Positions 1 to 6,296 of a stretch of DNA of 6,296 nucleotides are shown here, one piece after another. The DNA lies in contig CANETG010000161.1 of assembly GCA_947440875.1 (NCBI GenBank), positions 1-6,296 on the forward strand. The letters are read 5' to 3'. This DNA comes from Bacteriovoracaceae bacterium. Its GTDB lineage: Bacteria > Bdellovibrionota > Bacteriovoracia > Bacteriovoracales > Bacteriovoracaceae. Numbering within the stretch: the first letter of the stretch is position 1; each line of letters starts with the position of its first letter. A model generated the notes under the pieces. That model had not been told where the DNA came from. It did not search any database and worked only from the letters and a program-made list of their open reading frames with translations. Position numbers and translations under genes: made by a program.

Positions 1-1020
1 CAGAGGAAAAACTCCATCGAAGCTAAATCGAGATTCGAGCTTCAGATTTTCATCTTTTAAATTTCTTCTGAGCCTAAGCATACCCACAGAGGGACCAGAA
101 AGAGCGGGGAGATAGGGATTCTTAAGTTCTTCAGAAAAAATGCCTAAATATTCCAGCGGAAATGAAGTGAAATCGAAATCCATCGACATCTCAGATTTAT
201 TTGCGGTGATTTTTCCCTCTCCTACCTTCTGACGATCTATTGTGAAAGTAATCGCTGAAAAAATATTAAGTTCAGAGGGACGAAAATCAGCTTTCCCATC
301 AATTGCAAGGTCTTCTAAATCGGACTTATCAGTGAGATCGCGCGTACGAAACTCGCCACGGAAGTTGAGACGCCACTGGTCTTTCTCAGGGGTGACATCT
401 CCAAAAAGCCAAAGCTCTGAGGTGAACTTCGCCTGGTTGTGGCTAATTTCTATAGGAAGATTGAGTTCGAAAGCAGAATTCTTTCCGTACTGGAATTCTT
501 TCACGAGAAGTTTTGAAAGTGCGAAGTTTCGGCTGCTATCTCGGGCGTCGAGAAACATAATATCTTTTGCCCGAAGAGTGTACTTCGCGTGTGCTAAGTA
601 TTCTGGTATTGCGATCTTAATCTTTCGCGGCGTTTTTTCAGATTTAGAAGGTTCCGTTTGGTCATCTTCGTCCTGTGAAAGATAAACTTCCAGACGAGTA
701 ATATTAATCTGCGCATTACCGCGATCAGAAATGAGTAACCACCAGGGGACGCGGACTTCGAGCTCTCCGATGCTACCCAATTTTCCTTCTGGTTTTGAAA
801 TTTCGATGTCTCTTAAAGTCAGACTTAAATCGAGTGCCGGACGGTAATCCATATTGCCAATCTTTACAGTAGCACCTGGATAATTTTTTTCAACCTGCTC
901 TTTGAGGAGAGATACAAATGTTTCTGGTTTTAAGCGTGAGTAAGTCGAGTAGATTAGAAATCCTAAAGCCGCAAGCAGCACAACCCAAATAATGAGAATG
1001 ACTTTGTATGAGATTCTCAT
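1..1020 (-). CDS. Membrane-anchored AsmA-like protein, 3' end outside window
   Basis: The frame is open from the start to the window edge, giving 340 residues without a stop. An N-terminal membrane segment (about 7-25, VILIIWVVLLAALGFLIYS) preceded by Arg2 and Lys6 predicts an inner-membrane anchor with the rest in the periplasm. The following region has an amphipathic helix (about 32-46), then YRPALDLSLTLRDIEIS (59-75) and alternating beta-strand patterns through to the edge. This layout matches the start of AsmA-family proteins and the related GspN proteins of type II secretion. A charged, low-complexity loop rich in Asp, Glu, Gln and Ser lies at about 115-130. AsmA-like proteins are linked to phospholipid transport and outer-membrane homeostasis, but the exact role here is not shown. 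An ATG one codon upstream (1023) is an alternative start. The gene follows the helicase with a TAATG junction, so it is probably cotranscribed. Placement in AsmA versus GspN is uncertain because the C-terminus is missing. Confidence 0.75.
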   Translation of the reverse strand, partial: MRISYKVILIIWVVLLAALGFLIYSTYSRLKPETFVSLLKEQVEKNYPGATVKIGNMDYRPALDLSLTLRDIEISKPEGKLGSIGELEVRVPWWLLISDRGNAQINITRLEVYLSQDEDDQTEPSKSEKTPRKIKIAIPEYLAHAKYTLRAKDIMFLDARDSSRNFALSKLLVKEFQYGKNSAFELNLPIEISHNQAKFTSELWLFGDVTPEKDQWRLNFRGEFRTRDLTDKSDLEDLAIDGKADFRPSELNIFSAITFTIDRQKVGEGKITANKSEMSMDFDFTSFPLEYLGIFSEELKNPYLPALSGPSVGMLRLRRNLKDENLKLESRFSFDGVFPL

Positions 1021-1022
1021 CA

Positions 1023-3266
1023 TTAAACCTTTTGAAGTGGCGCAAATTTCACCATGAATTTCTTTCTAATTCCGTCACGAAATTGGATCGTGACTTTTTC
1101 ATCTTGTCCGAGTCCCTCAGAATCCAAGACAGTTCCTTCGCCGTAGAGAGCATGAATAATTTTTGACCCTGAAGGATAGTTCGAAAGTTTCGCAATCGTT
1201 TGTTTACGCTGGTAAACTTTTTCGGCGTCGTAATCGTCACTATACGAAGTCTGATTAAAATCATCATAGCCGGGGGTTGCGAACTCAGAAGACGATGGCT
1301 TTTTGTTATTTCCAGTTTGGAAAAAACCCCAGTTGTAGTAATCCTGAGGGATTTCATGAAGAAATTGGCTTGGGCCGTTAAATTTGAGACTTCCCCAAAG
1401 CATTCTTCCTTGGGCAAAAGTCATTGTTAACTGTTTCATTGCTCTGGTCATGGCGACATAGAAAAGTCGGCGCTCTTCTTCAATTGCAGTGGGCCCTACT
1501 TCAAGGCTCTTGAAAGAAGGGAAGACATTCTCTTCATTTCCAATGACAAACACATAGGGATATTCTAGGCCTTTAGACCCGTGGACGGTCATCAAAGAGA
1601 CTTGATCTTGCAGACCATTCTCATCAGTGCTCGTATCGAGCGTGATATTCTCTAAAAATTTCACCAGTGTTGGCTCAGTCTCAGATTGTTCAAACTGCTT
1701 AACCGCACTCATAAGCTCTTCTAGGTTTTCTAAACGAGCGGCACCTTCATAAGACTTATCTGCACGAAGAAACTCATAGTATCCTGACTCATTCAGAAGT
1801 TTCTCATAGCTAAATGTTGGTGAGTGATTATTTTCCTCTAACACTTGAACTTCATGAATGAGATGGGTGAACTGGTTTAAAGCACTTAACACTTTTCCGG
1901 ATAAACCCAAATGCTTAAACTCAGAATGATTTTCCGTAATTTTTTCAACTAACTCAAAAAGGGAAACTTGGAGTCTGACGGCTTCATCTTCGAGCTTACG
2001 AAGCGAAGTAGTCCCGACTCCCCTAGCGGGAGTATTAATGATTCTTGTGAATGCCAGAGAATCTTTTTTGTTTACGACAACTCTCATGTACGAGATCAGA
2101 TCTTTGACTTCTTTACGATCATAGAACTTGATCCCTGCTACGACTCTGTAGGGAAATTTCTCTTTTCTAAGTGCATCTTCTATCACTCGTGAGAGTGAGT
2201 TATTTCGATAGAAGATAGCGACGTCTTTAAGGGAAACCCCTTCATCTGCAAGTTTTTTAATCTGGTTGGAGACGTATTCGGCTTCAGCTCTGTCATCTCG
2301 ACATTCCACGATCTGGATTTCTGATCCCTCGTCGTTATCTGTCCACATGTTCTTACCTTTACGGGCAAGATTCCGCGAAATGACATGAGATGCGGCCTCG
2401 ATGATTCTTTTGGAAGATCGATAATTCTGCTCGAGTTTAATGAGCTTAGAATCAGGGAAAACATTTTCGTAATTTAAAATGTTTCGTATGTCCGCGCCAC
2501 GCCAGGAATAAATCGACTGATCCTCGTCTCCTACCACACACACATTTCGGTGAAGTTGAGAGAGTTGTTGAATGAGTTCAAACTGCGCGCGATTGGTATC
2601 TTGATACTCATCGACTAAAACGTATTTATACTTCTGCTGATATTTTAAAAGTACTTCTGGGTAATTCTTAAAGAGCTGAAGAACTCCAGTGATCAGACCA
2701 CCAAAATCAACTGCATTACTTTTGTGGAGTTCTGCTTCGTATTCAAGAAATAATTGAAAGAGCCTCTTGTCTTCAGCATATTTCTCTACGTCTTCACTGC
2801 GAGACAGACCGGTGTAGTAGCCAAGATTTTTTAATCCATCGATGAAGGCAGAAATCGTATAGGGAGATAGCTCTTTTTGATTAATTCCGTGTTTTCCCAT
2901 CAATGCTTTAATGATGGAGTTGGACTCTCCATCGTCATAGATGGTGAAGTTTTTCGATAAACCTAAATACGTGGCTTCCATGCGGAGAACACGTGCACAA
3001 AATGAATGGAACGTCGTGACCTGTAGTGACCCAATATTCATTTGGGTGTTGAGAGAAAGCCTTTCGCGCATTTCTCGAGCAGCTTTATTAGAAAAGGTTA
3101 CGGCGAGAATCTGATACGGACTTACGTTTTTTTCTTCCATCAGATACTGAATTCTTGCCACAAGAGTTCGCGTCTTCCCTGATCCAGCACCCGCAAGGAT
3201 CATGATTGGACCATCGGTCACAAGCACTGCTTCTTTTTGTGAAGGGTTCAGGAATTCTAAATTCAT
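1023..3266 (-). CDS. pcrA: UvrD/PcrA-type superfamily 1 DNA helicase
   Basis: This is an ATP-dependent 3'-5' DNA helicase of the UvrD/PcrA/Rep group, which acts in nucleotide-excision repair, replication restart and removal of proteins from DNA. The 747-aa product is full length for the family. Motifs in order: Q motif LNPSQKEAV (6-14), Walker A GAGSGKT (26-32), Ia VTFSNKAAREMRER (56-69), TFHSF (85-89), Walker B VLVDEYQDTN (216-225), motif III GDEDQSIYSWRGAD (246-259), motif IV LEQNYRS (278-284), motif V TVHGSKGLE (560-568) and motif VI EEERRLFYVAMTRA (596-609). After a polar linker rich in Ser, Asn, Asp and Tyr (about 645-695) comes a C-terminal Tudor-like domain (about 696-747, with ALYGEGTVLDSEG), as found in PcrA and UvrD, where it contacts RNA polymerase. 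This domain argues against Rep; PcrA versus UvrD naming is a matter of convention. Its ATG shares a base with the glmS stop (TAATG) and lacks a strong Shine-Dalgarno, so translation probably depends on ribosomes finishing glmS. Confidence 0.95.
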   Translation of the reverse strand: MNLEFLNPSQKEAVLVTDGPIMILAGAGSGKTRTLVARIQYLMEEKNVSPYQILAVTFSNKAAREMRERLSLNTQMNIGSLQVTTFHSFCARVLRMEATYLGLSKNFTIYDDGESNSIIKALMGKHGINQKELSPYTISAFIDGLKNLGYYTGLSRSEDVEKYAEDKRLFQLFLEYEAELHKSNAVDFGGLITGVLQLFKNYPEVLLKYQQKYKYVLVDEYQDTNRAQFELIQQLSQLHRNVCVVGDEDQSIYSWRGADIRNILNYENVFPDSKLIKLEQNYRSSKRIIEAASHVISRNLARKGKNMWTDNDEGSEIQIVECRDDRAEAEYVSNQIKKLADEGVSLKDVAIFYRNNSLSRVIEDALRKEKFPYRVVAGIKFYDRKEVKDLISYMRVVVNKKDSLAFTRIINTPARGVGTTSLRKLEDEAVRLQVSLFELVEKITENHSEFKHLGLSGKVLSALNQFTHLIHEVQVLEENNHSPTFSYEKLLNESGYYEFLRADKSYEGAARLENLEELMSAVKQFEQSETEPTLVKFLENITLDTSTDENGLQDQVSLMTVHGSKGLEYPYVFVIGNEENVFPSFKSLEVGPTAIEEERRLFYVAMTRAMKQLTMTFAQGRMLWGSLKFNGPSQFLHEIPQDYYNWGFFQTGNNKKPSSSEFATPGYDDFNQTSYSDDYDAEKVYQRKQTIAKLSNYPSGSKIIHALYGEGTVLDSEGLGQDEKVTIQFRDGIRKKFMVKFAPLQKV
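1028..1033 (-). promoter_or_regulatory. Ribosome binding site deciding the start of the AsmA-like gene
   Basis: AAAAGG sits within the last codons of the helicase gene. Two adjacent in-frame ATG codons follow (1023-1021 and 1020-1018). The spacing is 4 bases to the first and 7 to the second, so the second is the better placed start, although the first forms the TAATG overlap with the helicase stop. Confidence 0.4.
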
Positions 3267-5077
3267 TATTCTACCGTTACCGACTTAGCGAGGTTTCTTG
3301 GTTTATCAATATCAGTCCCCTTAAGCCTCGCGATATGATAAGCGAGAAACTGGAGAGCAACATTGACGTATAAAGGCGAAAGATTTGGGAGACCTTCAAA
3401 GTTAAGAGGGATGTAAGCGTCCGCGAGGGCCTCAATTTCCGCATGATTAGTTGGGCCCACAATAATAATTATCCCCCTGCGAGCCTTCACTTCCTCCACG
3501 TTGGAAATGGTCTTCTCGAGAAGCTCTGGTCCAACAATCGCAATGTTCACCATATTTTCTTCTATGAGTGCAATCGGCCCATGCTTCAACTCTCCGGCGG
3601 CGTAGCCTTCCGCATGAACGTAAGCAATTTCTTTTAACTTCAGTGCCCCCTCAAGAGCGATGGGAAAATATTTTCCACGACCGGTGAAGATGAAACCTTT
3701 TTTTGTATAAACTTTTTCTGCAACATCTTTCAGAGTATCTGAAGAGTCGCAAAGTTCACCAATGCGATGTGAAAGAAGCTGCACTTCAGTGAAGAGTTCT
3801 GGGTTATCAAGGGTCCCCTCCATGGCGCGACTCATGAAATATCCAGTCAGCGCCTGAAGCGTGAAAGCTTTCGTAGAGGCGACACCGATTTCGACACCGG
3901 CATGAATGAGAAAATTTTTATCCGAGTTACGGAATAGGGTCGAGCCCTCAACGTTCACAATTGAGTAAGAAGGAATGCCGTTATCTTTACAAAGCTCTTG
4001 GCAAGCGAGGGTGTCGGCAGTTTCACCAGACTGAGAAATGAATAGGCCAACTTCACCTTGATTAAGAATGGGATTTTTGTAGCGAAATTCAGAAGCAATA
4101 TCGATCGACGCATTCTGACGATTGTTTGCTTCAAGAAAATTTTTAATCACAAGTCCGGCATGCCATGCAGTTCCGCACGCAGTGAGGTGCCAGCCTTTTG
4201 GTTTAAAATCTTTCAGCGACTCAAGAATTTTCCGTCCATCATCTTTTATGTAGTAAGCAGCGAGCTTATCTACTAGCGCCGACTGTTCATGAATTTCTTT
4301 AAGCATAAAATGCTTATAAGGACCTTTTGTCGTCGCATCTACTGTCATCGCGTTTGCTTGAGTCTTGTAACGGTGAGAGAGAGTTAAATCGAGTTCGTAA
4401 AATTTAATTTGTACATCGGAATTGGTCACACTGCTCTCGCAGATAACACCGTCTTGAGGAAAATAGATTTTGGGAGCGAAACCCACAAGTGCAAATGGAT
4501 CTGACGAAACGTAGGCCTCTCGAGTGCTCGAATTTTCTCCCACAACTAGAGGTGCAGACCGTTTTACGCAGTAAAGCTTATCCGATGCTTTTTCAATAAT
4601 CACAAAGGCAGAGTTACCGGTCAGTGCCTGGAATGCTTTAGAAATAGACTCGAGAGTTTTGCCCGACTGTTTAAAAAACTTCGTGAGAAGGACAAGAAAA
4701 ACTTCCGAGTCCGTTTGAGACTTAAACTGCAAACCTTCTGACATTAGTTCTTTTTTCAGTGCCCCAGCGTTTTCAATAATTCCGTTGTGAACCACTGCAA
4801 AGGTGTCATTTCCATGAGGGTGAGCATTGTCAGTCGAGACCCCTCCGTGAGTTGCCCAGCGAGTGTGGCCTATCCCTGTATGAGAAAATGGTTTTAGTTC
4901 TTGAATGAGTTCTTTAAGATTATCGAGCTTTCCTTCTTTTTTAATGATCTGAAGCTCATCGTTAATTTTAAGGCAGATGCCGGCGGAATCGTAGCCACGA
5001 TATTCCAGGCGAGACAGACCTTCAATGATCGGACCTACAGAATTACTTGGCCCTGAATACCCCACGATACCGCACAT
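3266..5077 (-). CDS. glmS: Glutamine--fructose-6-phosphate aminotransferase (isomerizing), GlmS
   Basis: GlmS moves the amide nitrogen of glutamine to fructose-6-phosphate, making glucosamine-6-phosphate, the committed cytoplasmic step of amino-sugar synthesis. The 603-aa product is complete (E. coli: 609 aa). It begins MCGIVGY; removal of Met exposes the nucleophilic Cys, which fixes the start. The glutaminase domain (about 1-220) shows YRGYDSAG (26-33), GHTRWATHGG (70-79), HNGIIEN (97-103) and QTDSEV (121-126). The first SIS sugar-isomerase domain (about 285-420) carries CGTAWHA (301-307), SQSGETADT (348-356) and GVASTKAFT (398-406). The second SIS domain (about 455-590) has GRGKYFPIALEGALKLKEIA (467-486) and AGELKHGPIALI (494-505). 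The C-terminus keeps DKPRNLAKSVTVE (591-603), with the Lys598 equivalent of the sugar-binding lysine. All expected catalytic positions are present. It follows glmU by 85 bp and its TAA overlaps the helicase ATG by one base. Regulation may act through the leader hairpin. Confidence 0.98.
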   Translation of the reverse strand: MCGIVGYSGPSNSVGPIIEGLSRLEYRGYDSAGICLKINDELQIIKKEGKLDNLKELIQELKPFSHTGIGHTRWATHGGVSTDNAHPHGNDTFAVVHNGIIENAGALKKELMSEGLQFKSQTDSEVFLVLLTKFFKQSGKTLESISKAFQALTGNSAFVIIEKASDKLYCVKRSAPLVVGENSSTREAYVSSDPFALVGFAPKIYFPQDGVICESSVTNSDVQIKFYELDLTLSHRYKTQANAMTVDATTKGPYKHFMLKEIHEQSALVDKLAAYYIKDDGRKILESLKDFKPKGWHLTACGTAWHAGLVIKNFLEANNRQNASIDIASEFRYKNPILNQGEVGLFISQSGETADTLACQELCKDNGIPSYSIVNVEGSTLFRNSDKNFLIHAGVEIGVASTKAFTLQALTGYFMSRAMEGTLDNPELFTEVQLLSHRIGELCDSSDTLKDVAEKVYTKKGFIFTGRGKYFPIALEGALKLKEIAYVHAEGYAAGELKHGPIALIEENMVNIAIVGPELLEKTISNVEEVKARRGIIIIVGPTNHAEIEALADAYIPLNFEGLPNLSPLYVNVALQFLAYHIARLKGTDIDKPRNLAKSVTVE

Positions 5078-5080
5078 AAA

Positions 5081-5124
5081 AGACCCCTAAGGATGATGGA
5101 AATTAAACCTATCATTTTGGGTCT
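5081..5124 (-). promoter_or_regulatory. Imperfect hairpin in the glmS leader that covers the ribosome binding site
   Basis: Read in the mRNA direction, AGACCC (5124-5119) pairs perfectly with GGGTCT (5086-5081). Inside it, ATGAT-A-GG (5115-5108) pairs with CCATCAT (5099-5093) with one bulged base, closing an 8-nt loop TTTAATTT (5107-5100). The two stems are separated by a small asymmetric internal loop. The 3' arm contains the AGGGG Shine-Dalgarno of glmS, so folding would be expected to hide it. The arm is followed only by TTTT and then the glmS ATG. As a terminator this would be weak because the T-run is short and merges into the start codon; control of glmS translation, or attenuation of read-through from glmU, are both possible. 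The pairing is seen directly; the function is inferred. Confidence 0.4.
5084..5088 (-). promoter_or_regulatory. glmS ribosome binding site
   Basis: AGGGG lies six bases upstream of the glmS ATG at 5077-5075, a standard spacing. It supports the start that gives the invariant Met-Cys-Gly N-terminus. The site lies in the 3' arm of the leader hairpin at 5081-5124. Confidence 0.6.
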
Positions 5125-5152
5125 CACCTTACTAGATTTACGCGTGGCAAAT

Positions 5153-5162
5153 TACTCGAGTA
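5153..5162. repeat. 10-bp perfect palindrome directly after glmU stop
   Basis: TACTCGAGTA reads the same on both strands and abuts the glmU TGA. It does not extend further: the next flanking bases do not pair. It has no loop and no T-run, so it does not look like an intrinsic terminator. It could be a small operator or chance; nothing else supports a role. Confidence 0.2.
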
Positions 5163-6296
5163 TCAGGTCTTTTTTGCTTTTAGAAATCTCTTTGCAGCAC
5201 CCTCTTTCGTAACTTGAGCAGAACGCGCGATCCCGAAGGCACCATCAGGAATGCTCTTCGTAATAGTTGACCCAGCTGCTATGAATGCGTCATTGCCTAT
5301 TTCAATTGGGGCGATCGCCTGAACATCAGATCCAATGAATGTGTTGCTGCCGATTTTTGTCTTGTGCTTGTTGACTCCGTCATAATTACAAGTGATGAAT
5401 CCGCAGCCGATGTTTGAGTTTTCACCAATTTCAGCGTCACCGACATAAGAGAGATGGGAAACCTTCACGCCTTTAGCGAGACGTGATTTTTTTATTTCTA
5501 CAAAATTACCGATTTTTGACCCTGGACCGATATCCGAACCGGGACGAAGACGTGCCATGGGACCGATGGTCGCATCCTTATGCACGACCGCTTCTTCGAT
5601 ATGACTGTTCGCTAAAATTTGAGCATTATCATCAATTGTAGAGTTACGTATCAGTGTACCGCTTTCGATGACAACATTTTTACCGATGACTGTTTCCCCG
5701 ACAAGAGTCACACCCGGATAAAGAATACTCCCAACACCAATTGTGACATCGTTTTCAATGTAAACAGTTTCCGGTGCAAGGATCTGTACTCCCTCTGCGA
5801 AGAGTTGAGAGAGTTTTTTCTTTCTGAGCATCAGAGAAACATTCGCTAATTGCTCCATCGTATTGATACCGAGAAAAGGTGTTTCATTATTAAACTTGAT
5901 CGACTTCACAAGATAGGTATCTTGAAATAAATCTGTGAGATAGAATTCTCCCGATTTATTTTTATTCGAGATTTGTCCGAGGACAGATTTTACGTGAGAA
6001 GTTCTGAGAATATAGAATCCAGAATTCACTTCTGTGATTAACTTCTCCGTAGCCGAGCAATCCTTCTCCTCAACGATGTGAAAACCTTCTTCACCCTGAA
6101 CAATACGACCGTACCCATTCGGAGTATCCGTATGAAAGGTGGCGGCAACACCAACGAGATCTCGTTGAGACTGTAAAGCCTCATACAGCCGGCAAAACTC
6201 ATCGGCAGAAATGAGTGGCGTGTCTGCACAAGCAACGAGCGTGTACTCATGATTCCAAAAGTGAGGGAGATCGTTGAAGCATGCTTTTAATGCATC
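5163..6296 (-). CDS. glmU: Bifunctional GlmU (N-acetylglucosamine-1-phosphate uridyltransferase / glucosamine-1-phosphate acetyltransferase), 5' end outside window
   Basis: GlmU is a cytoplasmic trimer that acetylates glucosamine-1-phosphate with acetyl-CoA and then couples the product to UTP, giving UDP-GlcNAc for peptidoglycan and lipid A. The frame is open from the window edge to a TGA at 5165-5163, giving 377 visible residues; compared with E. coli GlmU (456 aa) about 80 N-terminal residues are missing. Uridyltransferase part (visible residues 1-155): ADTPLIS (24-30, Asp25 matching the Mg-binding Asp105 of E. coli), GYGRIV (61-66), IVEEKD (74-79), NSGFYIL (91-97), GEFYLTDL (116-123) and GIN (143-145, Asn matching Asn227). 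Acetyltransferase part (about 175-377): left-handed beta-helix hexapeptide repeats, then RLRPG (249-253), NFVEIKK (264-270), HLSYVGDAEIG (281-291, catalytic His281), NIGCG (295-299) and CNYDG (303-307). A GTG at 6029 lies inside the conserved NSG motif, so it is not the true start. The usual GD.PL motif reads AD.PL here. Family identity is certain. Confidence 0.97.
   Translation of the reverse strand, partial: DALKACFNDLPHFWNHEYTLVACADTPLISADEFCRLYEALQSQRDLVGVAATFHTDTPNGYGRIVQGEEGFHIVEEKDCSATEKLITEVNSGFYILRTSHVKSVLGQISNKNKSGEFYLTDLFQDTYLVKSIKFNNETPFLGINTMEQLANVSLMLRKKKLSQLFAEGVQILAPETVYIENDVTIGVGSILYPGVTLVGETVIGKNVVIESGTLIRNSTIDDNAQILANSHIEEAVVHKDATIGPMARLRPGSDIGPGSKIGNFVEIKKSRLAKGVKVSHLSYVGDAEIGENSNIGCGFITCNYDGVNKHKTKIGSNTFIGSDVQAIAPIEIGNDAFIAAGSTITKSIPDGAFGIARSAQVTKEGAAKRFLKAKKT

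Noticed and set aside
242..685. 147-codon open frame on the plus strand
   Set aside because: It lies antisense to the AsmA-like gene, is rich in Ser and Arg with no recognisable domain, and has no matching upstream signal; the minus-strand frame is longer and has a clear membrane anchor and fold pattern.
5078..5124. Rho-independent terminator after glmU
   Set aside because: The hairpin is followed by only TTTT before the glmS start codon, and the stem is interrupted by an internal loop; a regulatory hairpin is at least as likely, so it is not called as a terminator.
5078..5162. glmS ribozyme
   Set aside because: The ribozyme core needs well over 100 nt of structured RNA upstream of glmS; only 85 nt is non-coding and the hairpin seen is a simple one.
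5078..5162. Separate sigma-70 promoter for glmS
   Set aside because: Candidates such as TTGCCA and TTTAAT or GATACT do not fall at 16-18 bp spacing with a partner hexamer, so no promoter can be supported.
6038..6250. 70-codon minus-strand frame near the right edge
   Set aside because: It overlaps the GlmU frame, which runs unbroken to the window edge with conserved uridyltransferase motifs; this one is a shadow.
1..6296. Mobile elements, CRISPR arrays, defence or other novel gene systems
   Set aside because: Nearly every base lies in four recognisable chromosomal genes in one direction; no repeats, transposase, integrase or tRNA were seen.

Overview
The window is a compact run of housekeeping genes, all read from the minus strand. 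In transcription order (right to left) they are the 3' part of glmU, a complete glmS, a complete UvrD/PcrA-type helicase gene, and the 5' part of a membrane-anchored AsmA-like protein gene. Base composition is moderately AT-rich. The glmU-glmS pair feeding a PcrA-like helicase, together with the protein style, suggests a Gram-negative, possibly predatory delta-proteobacterial lineage such as Bdellovibrionota/Bacteriovoracales. That placement is an inference from gene order and general look, not from a marker gene.

Layout. Positions 6296-5163 hold GlmU from just after its N-terminal nucleotide-binding loop to its stop. Positions 5162-5078 are the only real intergenic gap (85 bp); it holds a 10-bp palindrome, an imperfect 44-nt inverted repeat that buries the glmS ribosome binding site, and a possible 26-codon upstream reading frame. 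Positions 5077-3266 are glmS and 3266-1023 the helicase. From about 1020 to the left edge is the AsmA-like gene, which is cut by the window. The glmS/helicase and helicase/AsmA-like junctions both have the sequence TAATG, where stop and start codons share a base, so the last three genes look translationally coupled.

Function. GlmS makes glucosamine-6-phosphate from fructose-6-phosphate and glutamine. GlmU performs the last two steps to UDP-N-acetylglucosamine, the precursor of peptidoglycan and lipid A. The helicase is a DNA repair and replication accessory enzyme with no direct link to that pathway. The AsmA-like protein is probably an envelope protein involved in outer-membrane or lipid homeostasis.

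I found no mobile element, CRISPR array, RNA gene, defence system or clear new system. The part most worth a second look is the short glmS leader.
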